Positions 1 through 5,563 of a stretch of DNA of 5,563 bases are shown piece after piece. Position numbers and translations under genes: made by a program. Origin of the DNA: Hadesarchaea archaeon (GTDB taxonomy: Archaea; Hadarchaeota; Hadarchaeia; Hadarchaeales; Hadarchaeaceae). Position 1 is the stretch's first letter; every line of letters starts with the position of its first letter. The stretch is taken from the NCBI GenBank assembly GCA_012962055.1, contig DTYD01000114.1, positions 1 through 5,563 of the forward strand, written 5' to 3'. Below the pieces are notes generated by a model. That model searched no databases. It was not told the origin of the DNA and saw only the letters and a program-made list of their open reading frames with translations.

Positions 1-78
1 CGCCTCTAGATCCGGGCTCAGGGGTGGGTCACCATGTCTTGGCCCATTTACCTCGAGCACTTGACAAACTAACTTCAT
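1..78 (-). CDS. Possible 5' end of a divergent gene, cut by the window edge
   Basis: On the minus strand an ATG at 78-76 opens a frame of 26 codons that runs to the window edge without a stop. It begins MKLVCQVLEVNG and continues with a Pro/Asp-rich stretch. I do not recognise it. In its favour, the GC-rich composition of bases 1-60 contrasts with the AT-rich 61-103, as at a gene/spacer boundary. Against it, there is no visible Shine-Dalgarno sequence, only 25 bp separate it from the ATG at 104, and two plus-strand frames are also open here (one ending at 64, one ending at 113, overlapping the start of the large gene). The piece is too short to decide between these. Confidence 0.2.
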   Translation of the reverse strand, partial: MKLVCQVLEVNGPRHGDPPLSPDLEA

Positions 79-89
79 ATTACTATACT
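61..89 (+). promoter_or_regulatory. Near-consensus sigma70-type promoter of the two-gene unit
   Basis: TTGACA at 61-66 matches the -35 consensus exactly. After a 17-bp spacer comes TATACT at 84-89, five of six matches to TATAAT. Transcription would be expected to start near 95-97, only about 7-9 bases before the ATG at 104. The segment is AT-rich and lies directly before the large gene. The match to housekeeping sigma consensus is seen directly. Use in this organism is inferred, because Bacteroidota proper use a different promoter consensus. Confidence 0.65.
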
Positions 90-103
90 GATTTAGTTTT
101 GTC
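63..103. promoter_or_regulatory. Imperfect inverted repeat over the promoter, candidate operator
   Basis: The left arm GACAAACTAA (63-72) and right arm TTAGTTTTGTC (93-103) are reverse complements apart from one extra A/T in the right arm. The arms flank the -10 hexamer: the left one overlaps the -35 box and the right one covers the predicted start of transcription and ends at the base before ATG 104. Arm centres lie about 30 bp apart, close to three helical turns, so a dimeric or tetrameric regulator could bind both on the same face. In RNA from an upstream promoter the arms could instead form a stem-loop that hides the start. No regulator family can be named. Confidence 0.45.
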
Positions 104-3100
104 ATGTTGTTGAACAAAATGAGGTTCAAGAGCAATCAAGTTGGGAATAAGGCTAAGATTTTAGTATTTCTGTCGATTCAAACAGCTATATTTGCGTCTG
201 CTTTAAGTGATGTAAATATTGATTTTGTGCAGCTGAACGTCTCCAAATTCCCAGTTATCGAGTGTTTCGTCACTGTGACTGACTCGTTTGGCAATATAGT
301 CGGAGGGCTTGATGCGGGGCATTTCACAGTTACTGAACAGTCAACACTTGAGCCGTCTCCTACTCTGGAATCTCCTGTGGATGTCCGAGTTGTTACTGGA
401 TATGGTGGTATAGCAGTCGCATTGGTGATTGACTGCAGCGGAAGCATGAGTGGCCAGAAGATCTTTGACGCAAAGGCTGCAGCTAAAGACTTCGTTGCCA
501 ACTTAGCAGACCTAGATCAAGGCGCCATCATCTCTTTTAACTACTCGGTTAATACGGTGCAGGTTTTTACTTACGACAAGGCTTCTTTAGTGTCAGCAAT
601 TGACGGTCTTAGCGCTTCGGGAGGCACAGCTTTTCTTGATGCGATCTACACTGCACTGGAGGAGTGTGGAAAAATTTCAGGCATCAAGGCTGTCATCGCA
701 TTTACGGACGGGCAGGAAAACGCTAGTTCCCATTCGTTGGTCGATGTACTGGACTTTGCTGCTATGGTCCAAGTACCGGTCTACACGATTGGGATAGGAA
801 ACGATGCCGATACGGTATTATTGCAGCAAATTGCTGATAATACAGGAGGACTCTATAAAGGCACTCCCCAAATTTCGGATTTGCTTGAGATATACAACAA
901 CATCGCTCGCCTGAGCCGTGAGCAGTACTTGTTAGCGTACCAAACGCACAATCCTGCATACGACGGGACCACGCGTACTGTCACTGTAAGCGTGTCTGCT
1001 CTCGGATCCACCGATCAAGACTCGCGTACCTATGTGGTTGGGACGAGTGCCCGCGCTCCTGTAGTAGAGAACGTACAAGTTTATACCAACGGGACTGAGG
1101 TCCCTCCTGGCTCAAGTATCTTTGGTGGGACCCCCGTCCGGATTACCGCTACCATGTACGACGATGTTGGGATACAAGATGCCAGACTTTTATATAGAAG
1201 TACGGGGACTGGCACGTACAAGCAAATAGCAATGACTCCTACAACGGGGACCACGTACGAAGCCACTATCCCAGGAAGCGATGTTCAAGCGCCTGGTCTT
1301 GACTTCTACCTAGTGGCATCAGATGGTGTGCTCGTGACTACCTCGCCACCAAACCAGCCAGACTTGTATCCCCATCAATGGGCTGTTCTGCCAAACCATG
1401 CTCCCGAGATCGCGCACACCCCGGTAACAGTGGCAACCGTAGGAGTGGCTATTCAGATCACGGCTGAGATCACAGACCCGGACACTTCTGACGGCGACTA
1501 CGTAAAAGAGGCGTGGGTATACTACCGAGAGGGGGGGCACATTTTATACAGTGCGATCCCGATGGTCAAAACAGGGGCTAACAACTACGAAGCAAGTATT
1601 CCCGGAGGGCTTGTAACAGAGGCAGGCATTGACTACTACCTCGTGGCTGTAGATAGCCGTGGCGTGCGCACAACTGATGGTATAGACACAGCGCCACATC
1701 ATGTAACTACGTCTGGTGGACTAGGTGGAGGATGCCCTGCTGGTCACATCCGTATTGGCAAGCTGACTTTCCAAGCAGACACATGTAGCTTTGACCCTTC
1801 ATCCAACTCTTACACATTAAGTGGTAACGTAAAAATTGGGGACTCCGCAGGCACATATTTCTTTGATCTTGGCCCATCAAGTACCTTAACATGCTCTATG
1901 AATGTGGTGCTGTCGGTCAACTGGTCTGAGCAAATTACGGGGCATTGGGGATCTGCTGCTTATCCAATTTTTCCTGTAGCCTCAACCTTCGTAATTGATC
2001 CATCCGCAGGTACGGTATCACTTGAAGGAGAGATTACCTTTCCACCGTTCTCGATGACTGGCAATTTCGTCTTTGATTTGGAAACGAGATTGGCTCAAGT
2101 AAGCGTTGTGCTGAAATGTCCCATCTTTGACACGCTTGCTAAAGCAGACGGGACTCTGAACTTGGAAACTTTACTTTTAGACATTACTGGATACATCAAT
2201 GTCGATCTAGAGTGCTCACCGGTTATTTTTCTCAAGACTGGTTTCACTTTGGAGGTTGACCTCAAGAACTGGGTATTCACAATCGGGTTGTCAGTAAAAG
2301 GCATGGAGGTTAAAGGGCTGAACTCATCTTTTTACTTCTCTCCGCTAACCACCGCGGGAACAGTGCGGTTTGACCTACTCAATAAGCGCTTTGAGATTGT
2401 CGACGATCTTGAAATCAAGATCGATGCCGTAACGTCGTTGATGGGTACACCAGCTTCCTTTCCTAATCAAACTCAAAGCGATTACTCCGCCGAACACCAA
2501 CCGCAAGCTTCTTCTGGGATCAAGCCCAAGGGGCTGATTGGCGTAGGTGTGGTCGTTAAGGCTGGTACGGTAATTCAACTGAACCCACTGCTGATTAATG
2601 GCACAGTGTATTTCAAGAAAACGTTGTTATCTTATGTCCATCTGACATGTAGATCGGCTAGACTAACACTGGATTGGAAAGAACAATACCTCTTATTTGA
2701 GACAACTCAAGGATTAACTTTGGGCGAACCGGGCGAATCGCCATTTGTTTTCTTCGAAAGCGGCCAGAGGTTTTTCCTTGACTGGGAGCGCGGTGTGCTG
2801 TCAGGAGGGAAACACTTCAAGTTATTACATATCCCTGGAATAGATACCGAGTTCTCTCTAGAAGGCAGTATTACAGTTAATTTTATAACAATAAGCGTGT
2901 CTGGATCCATTTACTCTAATTTCAGTTTGTTGGGCTTTCAGTTCGAGCCCTTGGCAGCGGGATTCACCATTGGGGAGAACGGATTCGTGGCACAGGTTAA
3001 TGTTCAGCTTCCTGGGGTTAATGCGAAGGCCATGCTGATCATTAATCCACGGGAGGGCGTAAGAGGCCAATTTGAAGAAAACATCGCACCTTTCGGAGTG

Positions 3101-4555
3101 ACAGTCCAAACTGCGAACGTTGGTTTCTCTATTGCGTCAAACAAAATTTCGTTTGATGCAAGTTTTCAGCTCGGAGATTCGCTCGTTGGCGCAAGTTTCT
3201 ACGCGACACCGTCGCAGATAGGAGGGCAATTCCACGGTCATATTAGTGTGTTTGGAGTGGAGGTAAATCCCAAGGCCGGGTTCACGCTCGGGAGTTCAGG
3301 GGTTAGCTTTCTAGCAAGCGTCGACCTTTGGGGATGGCTTGTCTTAGCAGAGGCGAGGATCAGCATAAGTACTGACTTAGCATCCATCGAGGCAGACGCT
3401 CTGAAGATATGGGGCCTCAGCCTAGTTGGCATATCCGGAACTTTGAAAGGTGACTTCTTCAGTGCCTGCGGAACGCTGCTTGGCAGCGAAGTTTGTTTTG
3501 AAGTGACAAAGGCAAACGGGGTCAAACTGCACCTGTCAATATTGGGATGGCAGGCGTTCTCTCCCGTAGAGCTGCATCTATACGACGCACAGGGCAGGCA
3601 TGTTGGACCAAACACTCAGGGAGGCATAGACCTTGAGATCCCCGGTGCCAGATACCTCCTTCTCGAAGACACCGTGGCTATAGTAGTCGAGAACTTCGAA
3701 CTAGGTACTGGCTACACCGCATCACTTCAAGGTACAGATACAGGGACGTTCACGCTGCAGCTTTTCTTCCCAGACATTGAGACGAGCCGTGTGGTGATTG
3801 CACATTATCCCGAGACGGAAGTCTCGACAACTACGCGCGGCCAGATATTTGTTGCCTCGGGATCAGTTCTTACACTATCCCTTGACTATGACGGTGACGG
3901 AGTGTACGAACGCATGATCGAACCTGTTCTTGAAACAGTCCCATTTTCAAAAGTGTTTAATGATCCCCCATTGATTGAGCTTCACTATCCAGTTGGGGGT
4001 GAAGTTGTTTCGGAAAATCCGGTGACAATTGCCTGGAGAGCGGTAGATCCAGATGGCGAAGATGCAGAGTTGAAAATATCGCTGTTTTACCGGCAAGCTG
4101 GCAATATCACTTGGGTACCGATTGCGGTTAACATTACCAATACCGGAACCTATCCGTGGGATTTCTCCAGGCTCCAAGGTGGAAAGTACAAGGTGAGACT
4201 CCAAGCGACAGACCTTTATGGAGCAGTTTCCAATGTGGAATCAGAAGAGTTATTGCTTATCAACTTAAGAAATACTATTTTCATTCTCGGCCCAAACCCC
4301 GTTGGGGACGAGGGGTGTGTATTCTACTTTGCTCTTCCTGATACTATAAATGAGGTGGGAATATCCATTTTCGATATAAGTGGCCGCCTTGTATATACCA
4401 CCGTGTTTTCTCCGAGCGTGAGTCTCTATCCGACAGTGGGGCGCTGGCATCCAATTGACGTAGCGGGTAGACCCCTTCCAAATGGCGTCTATATCTGTGT
4501 TCTCATCGCTGACGGTCGCCCCGTGGGCCAAGTGAAAATGCTAGTTCAGAGGTGA
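104..4555 (+). CDS. Giant secreted VWA / Ig-like / beta-repeat surface protein with a C-terminal FlgD-Ig (T9SS type A-like) sorting domain
   Basis: A likely exported, surface-attached adhesin or structural protein of 1483 aa. Residues 1-33 are a signal peptide with a basic n-region, core ILVFLSIQTAIF and an ASA cleavage motif. Residues 38-100 form a beta domain. VWA spans about 103-270; its metal-ion site is complete (D110, S112, S114 in DCSGS; probable T175; D202 in FTDG). The following YLLAYQ strand region resembles bacterial VWFA-related proteins. Ig-like domains lie at about 318-430 and 432-535, then a GGLGGGC linker. Residues 549-1150 are beta-rich, internally repeated and unassigned, split by a Q/S-rich linker at 785-808. 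About 1152-1280 is a beta domain (SPVELHLYDAQGRHVG; calcium-type loop DYDGDG at 1261-1266), 1287-1388 a Kre9/KNH-like Ig domain, and 1391-1483 a FlgD-Ig sorting domain (PNP at 1397-1399, DISGRLV, NGVY). An alternative ATG at 119 also leaves a good signal peptide; neither start has a Shine-Dalgarno. Ligand unknown. Confidence 0.9.
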   Translation: MLLNKMRFKSNQVGNKAKILVFLSIQTAIFASALSDVNIDFVQLNVSKFPVIECFVTVTDSFGNIVGGLDAGHFTVTEQSTLEPSPTLESPVDVRVVTGYGGIAVALVIDCSGSMSGQKIFDAKAAAKDFVANLADLDQGAIISFNYSVNTVQVFTYDKASLVSAIDGLSASGGTAFLDAIYTALEECGKISGIKAVIAFTDGQENASSHSLVDVLDFAAMVQVPVYTIGIGNDADTVLLQQIADNTGGLYKGTPQISDLLEIYNNIARLSREQYLLAYQTHNPAYDGTTRTVTVSVSALGSTDQDSRTYVVGTSARAPVVENVQVYTNGTEVPPGSSIFGGTPVRITATMYDDVGIQDARLLYRSTGTGTYKQIAMTPTTGTTYEATIPGSDVQAPGLDFYLVASDGVLVTTSPPNQPDLYPHQWAVLPNHAPEIAHTPVTVATVGVAIQITAEITDPDTSDGDYVKEAWVYYREGGHILYSAIPMVKTGANNYEASIPGGLVTEAGIDYYLVAVDSRGVRTTDGIDTAPHHVTTSGGLGGGCPAGHIRIGKLTFQADTCSFDPSSNSYTLSGNVKIGDSAGTYFFDLGPSSTLTCSMNVVLSVNWSEQITGHWGSAAYPIFPVASTFVIDPSAGTVSLEGEITFPPFSMTGNFVFDLETRLAQVSVVLKCPIFDTLAKADGTLNLETLLLDITGYINVDLECSPVIFLKTGFTLEVDLKNWVFTIGLSVKGMEVKGLNSSFYFSPLTTAGTVRFDLLNKRFEIVDDLEIKIDAVTSLMGTPASFPNQTQSDYSAEHQPQASSGIKPKGLIGVGVVVKAGTVIQLNPLLINGTVYFKKTLLSYVHLTCRSARLTLDWKEQYLLFETTQGLTLGEPGESPFVFFESGQRFFLDWERGVLSGGKHFKLLHIPGIDTEFSLEGSITVNFITISVSGSIYSNFSLLGFQFEPLAAGFTIGENGFVAQVNVQLPGVNAKAMLIINPREGVRGQFEENIAPFGVTVQTANVGFSIASNKISFDASFQLGDSLVGASFYATPSQIGGQFHGHISVFGVEVNPKAGFTLGSSGVSFLASVDLWGWLVLAEARISISTDLASIEADALKIWGLSLVGISGTLKGDFFSACGTLLGSEVCFEVTKANGVKLHLSILGWQAFSPVELHLYDAQGRHVGPNTQGGIDLEIPGARYLLLEDTVAIVVENFELGTGYTASLQGTDTGTFTLQLFFPDIETSRVVIAHYPETEVSTTTRGQIFVASGSVLTLSLDYDGDGVYERMIEPVLETVPFSKVFNDPPLIELHYPVGGEVVSENPVTIAWRAVDPDGEDAELKISLFYRQAGNITWVPIAVNITNTGTYPWDFSRLQGGKYKVRLQATDLYGAVSNVESEELLLINLRNTIFILGPNPVGDEGCVFYFALPDTINEVGISIFDISGRLVYTTVFSPSVSLYPTVGRWHPIDVAGRPLPNGVYICVLIADGRPVGQVKMLVQR
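1055..1708 (+). repeat. Tandem duplication of an Ig-like domain within the large protein
   Basis: Residues 318-430 and 432-535 align at a constant offset of 110 residues over their cores. ARLLYRS at 360 pairs with AWVYYRE at 470, and YEATIPG at 385 pairs with YEASIPG at 495. FYLVASDG at 401 pairs with YYLVAVDS at 511. The DNA copies have diverged, so the duplication is old. A more distant third copy may be the Ig-like domain at 1287-1388, which shares the DPD and FYR/YYR motifs with the second copy. Such stalk domains usually space a binding head away from the cell surface. Confidence 0.8.
1531..1537 (+). repeat. G7 homopolymer inside the VWA-protein gene
   Basis: Seven consecutive G encode the end of Glu476 plus Gly477 and Gly478 in the second Ig-like domain. 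Loss of one G would reach a TAA at 1614-1616, and gain of one G a TAA at 1579-1581, so slippage would truncate the protein before the beta-repeat region and sorting domain. Seven bases is short for a phase-variable tract, so this may be simple codon choice. Confidence 0.35.
2057..2437 (+). repeat. First block of beta-hairpin repeats in the central region
   Basis: Residues 652-778 contain four stretches of similar pattern, each a glycine turn followed by two alternating hydrophobic strands with an acidic residue and a polar turn between. They begin at about 652 (TGNFVFDLETRLAQVSV), 682 (DGTLNLETLLLDITGYI), 712 (TGFTLEVDLKNWVFTIG) and 751 (AGTVRFDLLNKRFEIV), so the period is 30-39 residues. Similar strands recur at 852 (ARLTLDWKEQYLLF) and 888 (GQRFFLDWERGVLS). 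This looks like an elongated beta-sheet or solenoid. I cannot assign it to a named family. Confidence 0.5.
2954..3433 (+). repeat. Three tandem beta repeats of about 53 residues
   Basis: Three units begin at residues 951, 1004 and 1057. They open with AAGFTIGENGF, NVGFSIASNKI and KAGFTLGSSGV, continue with an amphipathic strand, and close with FGVTVQT, FGVEVNP and WGLSLVG. Spacing between the GF positions is 54 and 52 residues. The DNA is well diverged between units, so the repeat shows only at protein level. A partial unit precedes it (SVSGSIYSNFSLLGFQFEPL, 931-950). The pattern suggests a regular beta array. No known family is recognised. Confidence 0.65.
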
Positions 4556-4556
4556 G
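4548..4556 (+). promoter_or_regulatory. Shine-Dalgarno of the barrel gene, overlapping the upstream stop codon
   Basis: AGAGGTGAG includes GAGGTGA, seven bases complementary to the usual 16S 3' end, and contains the TGA stop (4553-4555) of the large gene. The distance is suitable for the ATG at 4563 (7 bases from the end of GAGGTGA) and also for the next ATG at 4566. A ribosome finishing the first gene would sit on this site, which favours translational coupling. The strong site here contrasts with its absence before the large gene. Confidence 0.75.
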
Positions 4557-4562
4557 TCTAGG

Positions 4563-5480
4563 ATGATGGCAAAACGTCCCTCGTCCGGTTTGATACTTGT
4601 GCAGATTTTTTTAGTGTGTTTTTGCAGCGTTTCGGCTGAAAACGCTGGGTCGGTGTTCTTTAATCTAGGGATCGGTGCTCGCCCTACTTCTTTAGGCACA
4701 GCATTTGTTGCGCTAGCTGATGACCTCAGTGCCCTAATCTTCAATTCCGCAGGTCTTTCCCGCCTTAATGGACTTAGATTTAGCTCGTGTTACGATACAC
4801 GTCCTGACACAACGAACTACGCACATATAACAGTTGGGTTGCATAATGTGGCATTTAGTTTCCACGTTTTAGATTGTGGAAAAGTCCTAGAAACGGATCA
4901 ATTTGGTAACATAATGAGTTACATTTCCTATCGGAACTTTGGTTTTCTCAGCGGTCTAGGACTTACCGGTGGAAAAATTCCGATCCTGGGAGTTTGGAGT
5001 GTAGGAATAGCTGGCAAACTCGTGGTTATCAGAACCCAGGCGCCCGGGGACGGGTGGGGCGCAGCTGTAGATCTGTCCCTCCTTATTCAGAATCAGAAGG
5101 CGACCACGGCGTTCTTGCCAAATATGCTAAGTAGATGGGGGGGGGGCCTGGTGATAAAGAATATTTTTAGCTCCCCGTTGACCTATCAAAATGGAACCAA
5201 GGAAAAATGGCCTTTGAAAACGGTCATAGGTGGGATGCTTGAGTTTTTCGGTCGGGTTACCCTCCTGGTCGATCTCGTACTCGGAAATGAGGTACGTGTG
5301 GGCGTTGAGTGGGTTCCTGTCCACGCGCTTTCGATCCGCGGAGGGATCCGCTACGCGGGCGTTATCATTCCAAGCCTGGGTTTTGGACTGCAAACAGGTC
5401 AGTATACGATTGATTACGGAATTGTATTACATCCTCAACTCCCAATCCAATATCGGTTGAGCTTTTCGTTAAATATATGA
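4563..5480 (+). CDS. PorV/PorQ-family (UPF0164-like) outer-membrane beta-barrel protein
   Basis: A predicted outer-membrane barrel of 305 aa. Residues 1-25 are a signal peptide (basic start, core LILVQIFLVCF, cleavage after SVSA). The mature start is the family hallmark: FFNLGIGARPTSLGTAFVALADD (33-54 approximately) followed by NSAGLS at 61-66, where the family normally has N-P-A-G-L. The rest is alternating hydrophobic strands, and the protein ends with an aromatic/hydrophobic strand, YRLSFSLNI, a typical barrel-assembly signal. In T9SS, PorV binds the C-terminal signal of cargo and shuttles it to the attachment complex, whereas PorQ is part of that complex. Which role applies here cannot be told. 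The gene starts 7 bases after the cargo-like gene, whose sorting domain fits such a partner. A G10 tract spans codons 192-195. ATG 4566 is an equally possible start. Confidence 0.85.
   Translation: MMAKRPSSGLILVQIFLVCFCSVSAENAGSVFFNLGIGARPTSLGTAFVALADDLSALIFNSAGLSRLNGLRFSSCYDTRPDTTNYAHITVGLHNVAFSFHVLDCGKVLETDQFGNIMSYISYRNFGFLSGLGLTGGKIPILGVWSVGIAGKLVVIRTQAPGDGWGAAVDLSLLIQNQKATTAFLPNMLSRWGGGLVIKNIFSSPLTYQNGTKEKWPLKTVIGGMLEFFGRVTLLVDLVLGNEVRVGVEWVPVHALSIRGGIRYAGVIIPSLGFGLQTGQYTIDYGIVLHPQLPIQYRLSFSLNI
5137..5146 (+). repeat. G10 homopolymer in the barrel gene, candidate phase-variation tract
   Basis: Ten consecutive G span the codons for Trp192, Gly193, Gly194 and Gly195 (TGG GGG GGG GGC). With ten G the barrel frame is intact. 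With nine, the frame reaches TGA at 5152-5154 and gives a 196-residue protein. With eleven, it reaches TAG at 5168-5170 and gives 202 residues. Either product would lose the last third of the barrel and its C-terminal strand. Long G tracts in surface-protein genes are a known form of contingency locus. Activity here is inferred. Confidence 0.6.
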
Positions 5481-5563
5481 TCACGGTTAAACCCATCTTC
5501 TACAGTTTTGGGGCGGGGTGAGGCTGAAAATGCAGTTGTGAAGGCACCCAAGGTTTGCGAAAC

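Noticed and set aside
5..57. TCTAGA (5-10) and CTCGAG (52-57), which are common cloning sites, near the left edge
   Set aside because: Single six-base palindromes occur by chance, and no vector-like sequence surrounds them.
178..501. Antisense open frame of 107 codons opposite the signal peptide and VWA start
   Set aside because: The sense strand encodes clear domain motifs here, and the antisense product has no recognisable features.
3238..3615. Antisense open frame of 125 codons within the large gene
   Set aside because: It lies opposite the beta-repeat coding region, has a Cys/Ser/Pro-rich composition with no recognisable domain, and no promoter or ribosome-binding site was seen. It is best explained as a shadow of the sense gene.
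5476..5481. TATGAT at the end of the barrel gene as a possible -10 box
   Set aside because: No -35 match lies at the right distance; the nearest TTGA sequence gives a spacer of only 13 bases.
5435..5563. Minus-strand open frame of 43 codons entering from the right edge and overlapping the end of the barrel gene
   Set aside because: It would overlap the conserved C-terminal strand of the barrel by about 45 bases, and its sequence is not recognisable. It cannot be supported without more sequence.
5481..5563. Search for a transcription terminator after the barrel gene
   Set aside because: Only a very short GGTT/AACC palindrome is present, with no stable GC hairpin followed by a T run.

Overview
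The window carries a two-gene, same-strand unit for a large secreted surface protein and an outer-membrane barrel. It most likely comes from a diderm (Gram-negative-type) bacterium of the Fibrobacterota-Chlorobiota-Bacteroidota (FCB) superphylum or a neighbouring candidate phylum such as WOR-3, KSB1 or Cloacimonadota. Three things suggest this: the first protein ends in a FlgD-Ig/type A-like sorting domain of the kind used by the type IX secretion system (T9SS), the second belongs to the PorV/PorQ (UPF0164-like) barrel family, and base composition is moderate. The exact taxon cannot be fixed from the sequence.

Layout. Bases 1-60 are comparatively GC-rich and may be the edge of another gene; the best candidate is a 26-codon frame on the minus strand. 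Bases 61-103 are AT-rich and hold a near-consensus sigma70-type promoter (TTGACA, 17 bp, TATACT) overlapped by an imperfect inverted repeat whose right arm ends one base before the ATG at 104. The first gene (104-4555, 1483 aa) encodes a signal peptide, a beta domain, a von Willebrand factor A (VWA) domain with an intact metal site, two tandem Ig-like domains that are copies of each other, about 600 residues of beta-rich sequence with internal repeats that I cannot assign to a family, a further beta domain with a DxDGD calcium-type loop, a third Ig-like domain and the C-terminal sorting domain. Seven bases after its stop comes the second gene (4563-5480, 305 aa), with a good Shine-Dalgarno sequence lying across the first gene's stop codon. 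The last 83 bases hold no gene or terminator I can support.

How the genes may work together (inference). The VWA protein looks like a T9SS-type cargo and the barrel like a PorV-type shuttle or surface-attachment factor, so the pair may be a dedicated cargo-plus-barrel display module. The barrel gene contains an uninterrupted run of ten G (5137-5146); loss or gain of one G brings a stop codon within a few codons. This is the arrangement expected of an on/off phase-variable gene and is the most interesting signal in the window. Together with the inverted repeat over the promoter, it suggests a surface adhesin system with transcriptional control and possible stochastic control. No T9SS core genes are visible, so the secretion route rests on domain recognition alone.
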